Shown here: positions 23,882-30,727 of the stretch, in pieces
Position numbering within the stretch: position 1 is the first letter of the stretch
Layout of the letters: every line of letters begins with the position of its first letter
Virus record (IMG/VR): IMGVR_UViG_3300044529_000032
Span: 1-42,982 of that record
Strand: one strand, 5' to 3'
Length of the DNA: 42,982 nucleotides
DNA from: a virus
Made by a program: the position numbers and the translations under genes
Notes under the pieces: generated by a model
What the model was told of the DNA's origin: nothing
Seen by the model: the letters and a program-made list of their open reading frames with translations, nothing else
The model's database searches: none

Positions 23882-25545
23882 TGCCGGAGCACCGGCCCAT
23901 ACCGGCTCTCGTCGGGTCCTGCCGTATCTGCGTCCATCTCCTCGAACTCCTGCGCCAGCCGCTCCAACAACGTTAGCGCGCGTGGCGGCTTCACCTCTTC
24001 CAAGGGGCCGAGCCACTCCATGACGAGGTAGCGGGTCTCGTCCATACAATCGGCTCCGTCCGCCGTCGCGTCGTCCGGCTCGTCCTTCTGCACCTTGCCC
24101 TCGATCGACTTCGGGTACTGCCAGTTGTTCGCTTCCCACACCCACCGGCTCCCGCGCACCGGCCGGCCGTGCGAACTCGCGGACATCCCCACGAACCAGA
24201 GGGTATCGCGCCCCATCCCTTTCCGCACGTGGAACGCGCCGCGTGTCATCAGCGACTCCAGCCGCATGATGCCCGCCGTTTTCTTCTTGTTCTCCATCTG
24301 CACGGGCATGACGTGGTACGGGGAGTGCAACCGTTCAAGCGCCTGATTCAACTCCAGCAGCCCGTCCGGGTCCGCGCAGTCGCCCCAGATGTCGATGTCC
24401 GTGACACCGTAGTGCTTGAGTTGCTTGTGAATCCGGCCGGCTCGGGTGTCCGCGTCCTCGTTCTGGCTGAACACTTCGTCAATCAGGGTGAGCGCGCCTT
24501 CGTTGTCGCCAAACTTCTCGACGCCGCCCCACGAGAACGCGAAGCGCCACTTGCCGAGATCGACGCCGCCGTAGTGCCGGGTACGCTTGATGAACGCGGC
24601 AAGCTCTGCCCCCTCCAACTCCACGCCATGCTTCTCGATGTCGAACGGGAGGACAGCCCCGATGGGCTTGACGAACAGGCCCTCCTCGCGGGCCGCCAAC
24701 TGCGACGGGTTGTTCTTCAACTCCGCGCGGAGCTCTTCAAGCGATGCCGCCGAGATGCTCGGGTTGTCCTTGATCCCCGCGTGCGAGAACCAGTGCCGGG
24801 TCGTCGGCACCACGCCCGCCTTCACGGGTTCGTACACCTCGCCGTAGACCCACGTGAGCCCGAGGATCGGTGTCATCGTCGCGATCGTGCGGCCGCCGTG
24901 CCGGAGGAGTCGCGGTTGCATCTCTTCCCAGATCGCTTTCGGGTGCTCCTCGTCGAGCCAGACCTTGTTGACCCTGGCCGACTGGTACTTCCCGGCGCCC
25001 TGCTCGGCGGCCTTGCCGGTGATGCGGCTCTCGGTGCCGTTGTCCGCCCGAATCACGATGTCGTGCTTCGTGGACAGGACGTGTGGCTGCGGCGAGTCAA
25101 TCACCCGGTCCCGGGGAATCCACGTCAGGAGCTCGGGCAAGAGGATCTTCTGCCACAGCTCCCACGACAGCGCGCTCGCCCAACCCGTAAACGGCGGCAT
25201 CGGCTCAAGTCCGGCCAGTTGCGCGGGGTGTCGGCCAAGCGCACTCAGGACCATGTCGATCGCGCCCACGCTCGTCTTTCCAACCTGATTTCCCCAGAAG
25301 AGCCAGCGGTGGACCGCAGGGTTGGCGAGGGCTTCCTGTTGCTTCGGGTGCAGCTTCCCGGGAATGTCCGGGTCGATGCGGGAGAACTCGTAGTGCCAGA
25401 GCGTCTCCGTGAACGTCGGGTCCATGAGGCGGCCGATCGGATCAACATCGAGGCCCGCGAGTCCACGGACTGAGCGGAGATGTGCACGCCGGCGTCGCAT
25501 CTCCTGCGCGATCGCGAGCGTCGCGTCCGGAGCGATCCCGGTCAC
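23878..25545 (-). CDS. terL: Terminase large subunit
   Basis: 555 residues from GTG 25545. The ATPase has Walker A GNQVGKT (residues 85-91), Walker B VWLDEE (D198, E199, E200) and a coupling MTP at 224-226. The nuclease domain has GGVDLGK (Asp 329), IWGDCADPDG (Asp 389, 392) and a late DGADCMDETRYL acidic site, the expected metal-binding aspartates of an RNase H-like fold. It drives DNA into the procapsid and cuts the concatemer. The small terminase precedes it, separated by 7 bp. Packaging mode (headful or site-specific) cannot be told from sequence. Confidence 0.95.
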   Translation of the reverse strand: MTGIAPDATLAIAQEMRRRRAHLRSVRGLAGLDVDPIGRLMDPTFTETLWHYEFSRIDPDIPGKLHPKQQEALANPAVHRWLFWGNQVGKTSVGAIDMVLSALGRHPAQLAGLEPMPPFTGWASALSWELWQKILLPELLTWIPRDRVIDSPQPHVLSTKHDIVIRADNGTESRITGKAAEQGAGKYQSARVNKVWLDEEHPKAIWEEMQPRLLRHGGRTIATMTPILGLTWVYGEVYEPVKAGVVPTTRHWFSHAGIKDNPSISAASLEELRAELKNNPSQLAAREEGLFVKPIGAVLPFDIEKHGVELEGAELAAFIKRTRHYGGVDLGKWRFAFSWGGVEKFGDNEGALTLIDEVFSQNEDADTRAGRIHKQLKHYGVTDIDIWGDCADPDGLLELNQALERLHSPYHVMPVQMENKKKTAGIMRLESLMTRGAFHVRKGMGRDTLWFVGMSASSHGRPVRGSRWVWEANNWQYPKSIEGKVQKDEPDDATADGADCMDETRYLVMEWLGPLEEVKPPRALTLLERLAQEFEEMDADTAGPDESRYGPVLRQ

Positions 25546-25552
25546 AGGTGCC

Positions 25553-25981
25553 TCACGCGAGGAGCCGCATGCCGGGCTTCAAGAGCTTCGCCTTCCGGGC
25601 CACCTGCTCGAACTGCTCGTCCGGCATCGCCGCAAGTTCCTCCGGCGTGTACCGGATGGCGCCGAGTCCGCTCACCTTCCCGCGGGCGACTTCGGCAGCC
25701 ACGGCCGCACTGACCTGTCCGAGCCGCTTCGCTTCCTCGCGCAACGCCGCCAACTCCGCGAGATGCCCTTCGAGTGTGATCCCGATTGCCGCCACCACCG
25801 GGATACGGAGCGCGTCCACGGCTGCGCGAATGTGGACATCCGTGGACAACCGAGTCCCCTGTCGGCGCGCGCTCTTTTTGCTAAAGCCAGCACGCACAGC
25901 GGCTTGCGTGGCGTTCGCGTCTTTCACGAACTCCTCAACAAACCGCTGCTGTCGTGCCGTCAGTTTCTTCCCGTCGGTCAC
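25553..25981 (-). CDS. terS: Terminase small subunit (Terminase_2-type)
   Basis: 142 residues from GTG 25981, overlapping the previous stop by GTGA. The N terminus has the family pattern LTARQQRFVEEFVKDANATQ followed by AAVRAGFSKKSARRQG, an HTH-like DNA-binding segment. The C-terminal half is a long helix with Glu and Ala then a short basic tail. It recognises the packaging site and assembles as a ring. It is immediately followed by the large subunit. Confidence 0.9.
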   Translation of the reverse strand: MTDGKKLTARQQRFVEEFVKDANATQAAVRAGFSKKSARRQGTRLSTDVHIRAAVDALRIPVVAAIGITLEGHLAELAALREEAKRLGQVSAAVAAEVARGKVSGLGAIRYTPEELAAMPDEQFEQVARKAKLLKPGMRLLA

Positions 25982-26481
25982 TTCTTGACGCCCTTCTTCA
26001 TGGCCGCGGCGATCGGGCTCTCCTTCTTCGGCTGCTTCGTGGGCTTGGGCTTCGTGCCTTTCCCGCCCGCCTGCTTCGGGCCCTTGGCGCCCACCGCTTC
26101 CTCGTCCTCGTTCTCGCTGTCCGCTTCTGCGCCGCTCTCGTTCTCATCGGCGCCGCCCACTTCCCCGCCCTCGGCTTCGCTGTCGCCCACGTCCGCGCCT
26201 GGCATCTCGCCCGGAGGGCCGATGTGCACGGCGACCTTGGAGCCGGCCGGGAAGAGCTTCGCGTGCGCCGCGGGCATCGTCGCGCGGGTCTCCTGCGGCA
26301 TCTCCGGGTTGGCTTCCATGCCGTATACGCCGCCCTGGCTGGGCTTCTTGGCCTTCGGGGCTTCGTGGCGGACGGTGACGGTGGCGTGCTTGCCGTCCCG
26401 GTGGACTTCGACGCCGGAGACCTTGCCATGAGCTTTTACCGAGTTGGCACCGCTTTTCTTGAATGGAGCGTGGTTCGCCAT
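25978..26481 (-). CDS. Hypothetical charged protein before terminase
   Basis: 167 residues from ATG 26481. The N-terminal 80 residues have strands (KVSGVEVHRDGKHATVTVRH) and a following helix (MPAAHAKLFPAGSKVAVHIG). The middle is extremely acidic (DSEAEGGEVGGADENESGAE) and the C terminus is lysine-rich (KPKPTKQPKKESP). Its 3' end overlaps the terminase small-subunit start. The acidic/basic halves suggest a DNA- or chaperone-like binding role, which is only an inference. Confidence 0.72.
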   Translation of the reverse strand: MANHAPFKKSGANSVKAHGKVSGVEVHRDGKHATVTVRHEAPKAKKPSQGGVYGMEANPEMPQETRATMPAAHAKLFPAGSKVAVHIGPPGEMPGADVGDSEAEGGEVGGADENESGAEADSENEDEEAVGAKGPKQAGGKGTKPKPTKQPKKESPIAAAMKKGVKK

Positions 26482-26485
26482 GTGA

Positions 26486-26737
26486 TCATCCTCCCATCGC
26501 GTGACGAATCAGGTCGCCGGCCGTCCGCTGGGTTGCGGCCTTCATGTGTTTGGTAGGTGTGGCGTGCTTCGTGCCTGCCGTGCTCGCCTTCCCGTGTCCC
26601 TGCTTCTTCGCGGCGCGCTGCTCCGAGAGGCCGATCGCGATGGCCTGCGCGCGTGATTGAACGCGGGGACCAGTCTTGGAGCCGGAGTGCAGCGCTCCGG
26701 CCTTCCATTCTTTCATCGTTGCCTTCATTCCTGGCAT
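26486..26737 (-). CDS. DUF6496-like small basic protein
   Basis: 83 residues from ATG 26737. The N-terminal 45 residues fit the small DUF6496 pattern: MKEWKAGALHSGSKTGP, then V-x-S-R-A-Q-A-I-A-I-G-L-S-E-x-R. This family is common in phages and bacteria with unknown function. The second half is basic and low complexity. It lies 4 bp before the acidic protein gene. Confidence 0.78.
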   Translation of the reverse strand: MPGMKATMKEWKAGALHSGSKTGPRVQSRAQAIAIGLSEQRAAKKQGHGKASTAGTKHATPTKHMKAATQRTAGDLIRHAMGG

Positions 26738-26773
26738 CGTCCCTCCCTGTTGAGGTGCAACATAGTGCCGTTC

Positions 26774-26887
26774 TCAGTCTCGGGGCCAGAGGCGGCGCGT
26801 CCACGGCACCAGCACCGCAGCCAGCAGGTAGCACCACGTCAACGCGATCACGAGGCGGAGGCGGGGCGATGTCGGCGGGGCGGTCAT
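26774..26887 (-). CDS. 37-residue single-pass membrane protein
   Basis: A 37-codon frame starts at ATG 26887, overlapping the resolvase stop by ATGA. After 10 polar residues there is one membrane segment (LVIALTWCYLLAAVLVPW) and a basic tail (TRRLWPRD). The overlap and the positive-inside tail support a real small protein. The function is unknown. Confidence 0.65.
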   Translation of the reverse strand: MTAPPTSPRLRLVIALTWCYLLAAVLVPWTRRLWPRD

Positions 26888-27561
26888 GGCAGCACCTCCA
26901 CGGTGAGCTCGAGCCGGGGCGCGTCGATGTCCACGCCCGCCCGGATCCAGCGCACATCGTCGATCTGTGAGTCGTCCGCGATCACCGAGGCTTGGGTGAG
27001 TGCATCGTGAGCAGCTTTGGCGTAGTTCGCGATATCCCGCCGCGTCCGACGGTCAGGCTCGAACAGGAGCGCCGTGACCCGCACGCGTCCGGTGATGACC
27101 GGGCCCGAGTACTGCAGGGCGAGTTGCTCGGCCGCCTGCTTCTTTGCCGTGCGGTACGGCTTCGTCATCACGAGGATGGCACGCGTCCCACGCATCGCCG
27201 GCGCGAATCGCTGGTTGTCCGCGATCAGCATCGACCACGGCACGCGAAGGCGAGCGCCGGATCGAGCGTCACGAATCGGGGTGGCGGCCTGAAACGGGAA
27301 TCCAGGCGGCAACTCAACACCCGGAAACTGGCGACGCGCCTCGGCCACGGTCACGGTCAGCGTGCGCCGCGGCACACCGGGCGATCCCACGCCACGGCCG
27401 CTGACCGGTCCGAGTACATCGACCTGCACCCCATCCCCGTCGTCCGTCACCGAGCGACCCGCCGCGCGGTTCCGGGTGCGCCGATCGACCTCGGCCAGCT
27501 TCTCCTCGGTCGTCAGGGTGTTCCAGTCGAACGGCGTCGGTGTTCCGCTGGCGGGCGTCAT
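26884..27561 (-). CDS. RusA-family Holliday-junction resolvase candidate
   Basis: 225 residues from ATG 27561, which shares ATGA with the preceding dipeptide-repeat frame. The C-terminal 120 residues follow the RusA pattern: RVRVTALLFEPDRRTRRDIA, NYAKAAHDALTQASVIADDS then QIDDVRW, with the Asp residues expected at the catalytic site. The N-terminal half is a linker plus a strand region (RTLTVTVAEARRQFPGVELP). A TTG-start extension through the hexanucleotide repeat would add a Val/Glu/Gly-rich segment, but that start is weaker. RusA cuts four-way junctions, resolving recombination or replication branches. Confidence 0.82.
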   Translation of the reverse strand: MTPASGTPTPFDWNTLTTEEKLAEVDRRTRNRAAGRSVTDDGDGVQVDVLGPVSGRGVGSPGVPRRTLTVTVAEARRQFPGVELPPGFPFQAATPIRDARSGARLRVPWSMLIADNQRFAPAMRGTRAILVMTKPYRTAKKQAAEQLALQYSGPVITGRVRVTALLFEPDRRTRRDIANYAKAAHDALTQASVIADDSQIDDVRWIRAGVDIDAPRLELTVEVLP

Positions 27562-27821
27562 ACCGACCCCGACCACGATCCCGACCCCGACCACGACCTC
27601 GACCTCGACCTCGACCCCGACCCCGACCCCGACCCCGACCACGACCCCGACCCCGACCTCGACCCCGACCCCGACCCCGAACCCGACCTCGACCCCGACC
27701 ACGACCACGACCACGACCACGATCCCGACCCCGACCCCGACCACGACCCCGACCCCGACCACGACCTCGACCCCGACCTCGACCTCGACCACGACCGGCG
27801 GCGATACCAAGACTGTTTCAT
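27558..27821 (-). CDS. Candidate Ser-Xaa dipeptide-repeat protein
   Basis: An 87-codon frame starts at ATG 27821, three bases after the previous gene's TAA, and ends in ATGA at the resolvase start. After MKQSWYRRR it is almost entirely alternating Ser with Arg, Gly or Trp (SRSGSRSWSGSGSW type). The tight junctions argue for translation. Against it, the repeat is open in every frame, so the frame is partly automatic, and there is no strong ribosome site. It may only serve as a spacer. If made, it would be a disordered, basic-aromatic peptide. Confidence 0.4.
   Translation of the reverse strand: MKQSWYRRRSWSRSRSGSRSWSGSGSWSGSGSGSWSWSWSWSGSRSGSGSGSGSRSGSGSWSGSGSGSGSRSRSRSWSGSGSWSGSV
27564..27797. 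repeat. Hexanucleotide microsatellite (GAC-CNC)
   Basis: About 39 tandem hexamers, mainly GACCCC, GACCTC and GACCAC on the plus strand (a few GATCCC and GAACCC variants). The message strand therefore carries GGGGTC, GAGGTC and GTGGTC. Around 27610-27640 four consecutive GGGG runs are separated by only two bases (TC), a classic quadruplex-forming pattern in the transcript. Such long simple repeats are rare in phage genomes. All six frames are open across it. Confidence 0.95.
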
Positions 27822-27822
27822 G

Positions 27823-28080
27823 TTACTTCAGCACGCCGAAGGATTCGATGAACGCCGTCTGCACGTACCAGTCAGCGGGCAGCTTCTGCGCGTCCTGCCA
27901 CGCCTTGTCACTGAGCGCGCCGGTCTCGTACACGACGGCGGCATCCTCGAGCAACACGCACGACTCGTTCACGCCGATCAGCTTGCCGGTGTAGATGTAG
28001 TTCGCGCAGAACAGGGTGATGCGTTCGCCGATGAGCTCGAGGAGTCCTTCGTTCTCGACTTTCGTGACGAGCTTCTTCAT
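27823..28080 (-). CDS. Small beta protein, LSm/SH3-like candidate
   Basis: 85 residues from ATG 28080, overlapping the preceding stop by ATGA. Strands dominate: VENEGLLELIGERITLFCAN, YIYTGKLIGVNESCVLLEDA then AAVVYETGALSDK. The pattern GKLIGVNESCVLLEDA resembles a small barrel that sets the position of a bound ligand or RNA, but this is only a fold-level impression. It is followed by the dipeptide-repeat region. Confidence 0.75.
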   Translation of the reverse strand: MKKLVTKVENEGLLELIGERITLFCANYIYTGKLIGVNESCVLLEDAAVVYETGALSDKAWQDAQKLPADWYVQTAFIESFGVLK

Positions 28081-28328
28081 TTCGATTCTCCGGTATGGGT
28101 AGTGTTCAGTGGTGAAGCGGAGGGCGCAGGACGCGACGGGGAGGCCGCCACGGCGTCACACAAGGCGTCGGTGGCTTTCACCACACGCTCCAGTCGCTTA
28201 TCGAGATCGAACGCCTTCACGCCGTAGCACTCAACACTGGCACGATGAAGCTCCTCCAGCGCCTTTTGCACTTCTGGCGACTCCCGCCAGGGGGTCGGCG
28301 TGCTCCCTGAAACGTCGGCCTCACGCAT
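28077..28328 (-). CDS. Small helical protein carrying a junction-module N terminus
   Basis: 83 residues from ATG 28328, overlapping the upstream stop by 8 bp. It starts MREADVSGSTPTPW, sharing ADVSG with the mini-ORF repeats upstream. The body is helical (SPEVQKALEELHRASVECYG, DLDKRLERVVKATDALCD) with a Pro/Ser-rich end. Function is unknown. The shared N terminus looks like half of the repeated module fused to a gene. Confidence 0.72.
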   Translation of the reverse strand: MREADVSGSTPTPWRESPEVQKALEELHRASVECYGVKAFDLDKRLERVVKATDALCDAVAASPSRPAPSASPLNTTHTGESK

Positions 28329-28752
28329 GAACAGGTTCCTCTTTCGGCAGTTTGGCGAGCGCGAAATCTTCGGTCGGGTCGGCCAGCAAAACGAGTTGAG
28401 CAGGGTCGTGCGGTGTGGGGCGCGGCTTCGAGTCGCCGTCATCCGTGTTGCGATCAGCGAAGAACGCGCACGTCTGCGGCGGCTCCCATCCATCACGTGG
28501 GCCGTACTCGGTCGTCGTCTGCTTCCAGCCAAAGAGCGTCGCCAGTTCCGGCGACACGCAATGCAGGAACGCGCACGCCTCAAACGCACACGCTGCGCCC
28601 ATCGCGTCTTTGTCGAAGTGCTTGCATCGCTCACAGTTTGGCTCGCTCCACATCTCCCACTCAGAGCCGTTGCTGAACGTGTGCACGTCCTCGCCTTGCG
28701 CCGCGACTAATCCGCGCTCGCTCGCTTCGCCTAATGTGGGTGGCCTGCTCAT
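28321..28752 (-). CDS. Cysteine-rich protein, possible zinc protein
   Basis: 143 residues from ATG 28752, which overlaps the stop of a 15-codon mini-ORF (ATGA) and has GGAGG 8 nt upstream. Residues about 36-70 contain C-E-R-C-K-H-F-D and later C-A-F-E-A-C-A-F-L-H-C, likely one zinc site. A second cysteine lies near WEPPQTCAFF. The C terminus is acidic and proline-rich. The family is not recognised. It is in the early accessory cluster next to methyltransferase genes. Confidence 0.72.
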   Translation of the reverse strand: MSRPPTLGEASERGLVAAQGEDVHTFSNGSEWEMWSEPNCERCKHFDKDAMGAACAFEACAFLHCVSPELATLFGWKQTTTEYGPRDGWEPPQTCAFFADRNTDDGDSKPRPTPHDPAQLVLLADPTEDFALAKLPKEEPVHA

Positions 28753-28796
28753 GGTTTCCCCTCCGGCGGTGTCGGTCCTGAAACGTCGGCGGTCAT
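28749..28796 (-). CDS. Junction mini-ORF, copy A
   Basis: A 15-codon frame, MTADVSGPTPPEGKP, begins at ATG 28796 in ATGA overlap with the upstream gene stop and ends in ATGA at the start of the next gene. Its DNA (28761-28796) is identical over 36 bp to copies B and C. It also supplies the GGAGG ribosome site of the following gene. It may be a translated coupler rather than a functional peptide. Confidence 0.6.
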   Translation of the reverse strand: MTADVSGPTPPEGKP

Positions 28797-29077
28797 GGCT
28801 TCTCCTTGAACAGGCGGCCGGGAAGTTCGATCTTCGGGCTTTCGTTGATGATGATGCTGAGGCGCTTGGCGTCGGCCCTTGCGTGTTCAGTACAGCGCGG
28901 CGACACTCGGCCATTCCGCACCAAAGCGTATTCGGCAAACTCGCCGCACTTGCTCAACCACTGTTCGCCCGTCTCTAGCTGCACGTTCTTGGTCACGTTC
29001 GGCACCGAGCAGACGCGACACTTCCAGAAACTCACGCGCTGGATGCACCGCTGTAGTGTGCGCGGATCAGTTGGCAT
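28793..29077 (-). CDS. Cysteine-containing small protein
   Basis: 94 residues from ATG 29077, whose start lies inside the end of mini-ORF copy B. Residues about 11-60 carry C-x7-C-x2-C (RVSFWKCRVCSVPNVTKNVQ) and later single Cys residues (SKCGEF, PRCTEH), a likely zinc site. The C-terminal half is helical and basic (ADAKRLSIIINESPKIELP). The function is unknown. It is one of three genes preceded by the repeated module. Confidence 0.72.
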   Translation of the reverse strand: MPTDPRTLQRCIQRVSFWKCRVCSVPNVTKNVQLETGEQWLSKCGEFAEYALVRNGRVSPRCTEHARADAKRLSIIINESPKIELPGRLFKEKP

Positions 29078-29120
29078 TTCCGCTCTCCGGCGGTGTCGGT
29101 CCTGAAACGTCGGCGGTCAT
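29067..29120 (-). CDS. Junction mini-ORF, copy B
   Basis: A 17-codon frame, MTADVSGPTPPESGNAN, starts at ATG 29120 in ATGA overlap with the small membrane gene's stop. It ends 11 bp inside the next gene. The 36-bp core (29085-29120) is identical to copies A and C, while the last codons diverge. Confidence 0.6.
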   Translation of the reverse strand: MTADVSGPTPPESGNAN

Positions 29121-29257
29121 TTCGGTTGCCACCATGAGAGGAGTGTTTTACGCCCGTAGAGTCCGACAAACTCCAAGAGGATGAACGGTATTGCGAGCGC
29201 ACATCGGAGCAGATAGAACCACCCCACCGCCAACTCTTTCACCGTGAGGTCAGCCAT
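29117..29257 (-). CDS. 46-residue membrane protein
   Basis: A 46-codon frame from ATG 29257, overlapping the upstream gene's stop by 8 bp. The peptide begins MADLTVKELAVGWFYLL and has one or two hydrophobic stretches (LAIPFILLEFVGLYG) flanked by Arg and Lys, ending LLSWWQPK. ATGA at its stop couples it to mini-ORF copy B. It is probably an inner-membrane protein of unknown role. Confidence 0.7.
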   Translation of the reverse strand: MADLTVKELAVGWFYLLRCALAIPFILLEFVGLYGRKTLLSWWQPK

Positions 29258-29525
29258 TGTTCTTCTCCTGCGCTTGGACGGCGGCGGCAGGTAAAATCAC
29301 CTTCGAGAAGTAGTCGGGCACCGTGTTGCGTTCAGCGAGAATGGCGTCGTGGGCCAATGCGTGTCTGGCGTTGCGAAAACGATAGTGCTTCATCGTGTTC
29401 TTGCTCCACAACGTCAGCGTGGTACCGCGCAAGGCCACGTCCGCATGAGCGACGAACGAATGTCGGCACCGACGCTCGCTCTGCTCAATAACTTCCATCG
29501 GGATAAGCCAAGTCCGCGTGCTCAT
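29250..29525 (-). CDS. Small hypothetical protein, early accessory cluster
   Basis: 91 residues from ATG 29525, overlapping mini-ORF C by ATGA. It has strands and histidines (RCRHSFVAHADVALRGTTLT, HYRFRNARHALAHDAI) and a C terminus with NTVPDYFSKV. No family was recognised. Its start is supported by the GGAGG in the module. It sits between the DPPY methyltransferase and the small membrane protein. Confidence 0.72.
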   Translation of the reverse strand: MSTRTWLIPMEVIEQSERRCRHSFVAHADVALRGTTLTLWSKNTMKHYRFRNARHALAHDAILAERNTVPDYFSKVILPAAAVQAQEKNNG

Positions 29526-29569
29526 GTGTTCCCCTCCGGCGGTGTCGGTCCTGAAACGTCGGCGGTCAT
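29522..29569 (-). CDS. Junction mini-ORF, copy C
   Basis: A 15-codon frame, MTADVSGPTPPEGNT, starts at ATG 29569 in ATGA overlap with the methyltransferase stop and ends in ATGA at the next gene. The 36-bp core (29534-29569) is identical to copies A and B. Confidence 0.6.
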   Translation of the reverse strand: MTADVSGPTPPEGNT

Positions 29570-30210
29570 AGAGCCAGTACCTCCTGAGAAAGTCGTTCAG
29601 CAGCGATCTCGCAGTAGCGTTCAACCTTCTCAACGCCGATGTACTTTCGGCCAAGTCGGCGCGAGGCTTCCGCGATTGGGCCGGAACCTGCGAACGGGTC
29701 AGCGATCAGCCATTCAGCGGGACACTTCTGCAGGAGCGCCATCATCAAATCGACGGGTTTTTCATGCGGGTGTTGCCGTCCGTTCGCCGCCATCGACTGA
29801 ACGGGCGCATAGCAAAGCACGTCCGAATCTCGCCGCCCCGCAAAGCCGTGGCCCAGAACGTAAATCTCTTGGTGCGACGGTTTCCACGGCACCGACAAAT
29901 CGCCCATACCGAGAGCGCCCTTTGTGTCCCAGATCAGCAGCGTGTGCGTTCTGACGGGCTTCGCCACCTTCCATGAGCCGAACACCAGCGCGGGCGCATC
30001 ACCGAACGCTGAGAGGAAACTGTCGCGCTCTACCGTGTCCTGATCGCCCAAGATCGAGCGCGGAAGAACGCCAGCCGCACCGCTCTGATAGTCGATGCCG
30101 TAAGGCGGGTCGGTGACCGCGCAATCTGCCTCACGCAGTTCCTCGAGCGCATCACGCCAGTCGCCGCAGTACAGCACGATTCCTCGCCCGTCATCGTAGT
30201 ACGGCTTCAC
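29566..30210 (-). CDS. DNA amino-methyltransferase (N6-adenine or N4-cytosine)
   Basis: 214 residues from GTG 30210, sharing GTGA with the RHH gene stop. Motif IV is DPPYG (residues 34-38) and the AdoMet site is DPFAGSG (171-177), with HEKP at 149-152. Motif IV precedes motif I, the beta arrangement. The enzyme adds a methyl group from S-adenosylmethionine to an exocyclic amino group in DNA. The target sequence is unknown. No cognate restriction enzyme is visible, so it is probably protective or regulatory. The length is on the short side but the motifs are complete. Confidence 0.9.
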   Translation of the reverse strand: MKPYYDDGRGIVLYCGDWRDALEELREADCAVTDPPYGIDYQSGAAGVLPRSILGDQDTVERDSFLSAFGDAPALVFGSWKVAKPVRTHTLLIWDTKGALGMGDLSVPWKPSHQEIYVLGHGFAGRRDSDVLCYAPVQSMAANGRQHPHEKPVDLMMALLQKCPAEWLIADPFAGSGPIAEASRRLGRKYIGVEKVERYCEIAAERLSQEVLAL

Positions 30211-30377
30211 GGCTTCTCCGGCGGTGTCGGTGAGGGTGGCGCAAATAGCAAACGGCGCACTACGTCTGTCAGAGATTCGCCAGCGACCTTCTGCTTGTTG
30301 AGCGCAGCCCGTTCGCCCTTCGTGAGCCGGAACGTGATGGTCGTGCTCTTGCGGTCGGAGGGGCGCTTCGGGGCCAT
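30207..30377 (-). CDS. Ribbon-helix-helix-type small DNA-binding protein
   Basis: A 56-codon frame from ATG 30377. Residues 10-45 read KSTTITFRLTKGERAALNKQ then VAGESLTDVVRRLL, a typical ribbon-helix-helix with a basic strand. It ends SPTPPEKP, matching the C-terminal half of the mini-ORF repeats. It may regulate its neighbours. The stop overlaps the methyltransferase GTG. Confidence 0.78.
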   Translation of the reverse strand: MAPKRPSDRKSTTITFRLTKGERAALNKQKVAGESLTDVVRRLLFAPPSPTPPEKP

Positions 30378-30727
30378 CAGTCGTCCCTCCCGTCGCCGCC
30401 GTTCTCCCCGTCCCCGTCGTCATCCCTTTCGGCGGGCTCATGCACCGCGACCTCGGTGCGCTCGCCGCACGTTGGGCAGGTCACGCACACAGCATCGTTC
30501 TCCGCGTCCGTCCAGCCATAGCCGCGCCCTCCGTTCGCCTTCGCGATCTCGCGGACCTTCGCCAGCAAGGGGAGCGCAACCTCGGCGTCCACCGGCTCAC
30601 TGCACGGACAGTCCGTGGTGTAGGTGGTGTGCTCGTCAATCCACTCCTGACGCGCGGCCCGATCTTCAGCCTCCTGATACGGTTGTTCGAGCCAGCTATC
30701 GTAGTTCTCGAACGGGGAGCGATTCAC
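30377..30727 (-). CDS. Hypothetical protein with zinc-ribbon motif
   Basis: 116 residues from GTG 30727, linked by TGATG to the next gene. The N-terminal half is acidic and helical (EAEDRAARQEWIDEHTTYTT). CPC lies near residue 40 and a ribbon CVTCPTCGERTEV near residue 83, probably one zinc site. The C terminus is acidic (DDDGDGENGGDGRDD). It occurs in the promoter-proximal part of the accessory operon. The family is not recognised. Confidence 0.72.
   Translation of the reverse strand: MNRSPFENYDSWLEQPYQEAEDRAARQEWIDEHTTYTTDCPCSEPVDAEVALPLLAKVREIAKANGGRGYGWTDAENDAVCVTCPTCGERTEVAVHEPAERDDDGDGENGGDGRDD

Noticed and set aside
27562-27810. N-terminal extension of the resolvase through Val/Glu/Gly repeats (TTG 27810)
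   Set aside because: The TTG start lacks a ribosome site. ATG 27561 has a proper ATGA overlap and precedes recognisable sequence.
27362-27994. Plus-strand open frames rich in TPTPTS or DPDPDL repeats over the hexamer array
   Set aside because: The repeat is open in all six frames. These frames run opposite to all neighbours and cross the known minus-strand genes without ribosome sites.
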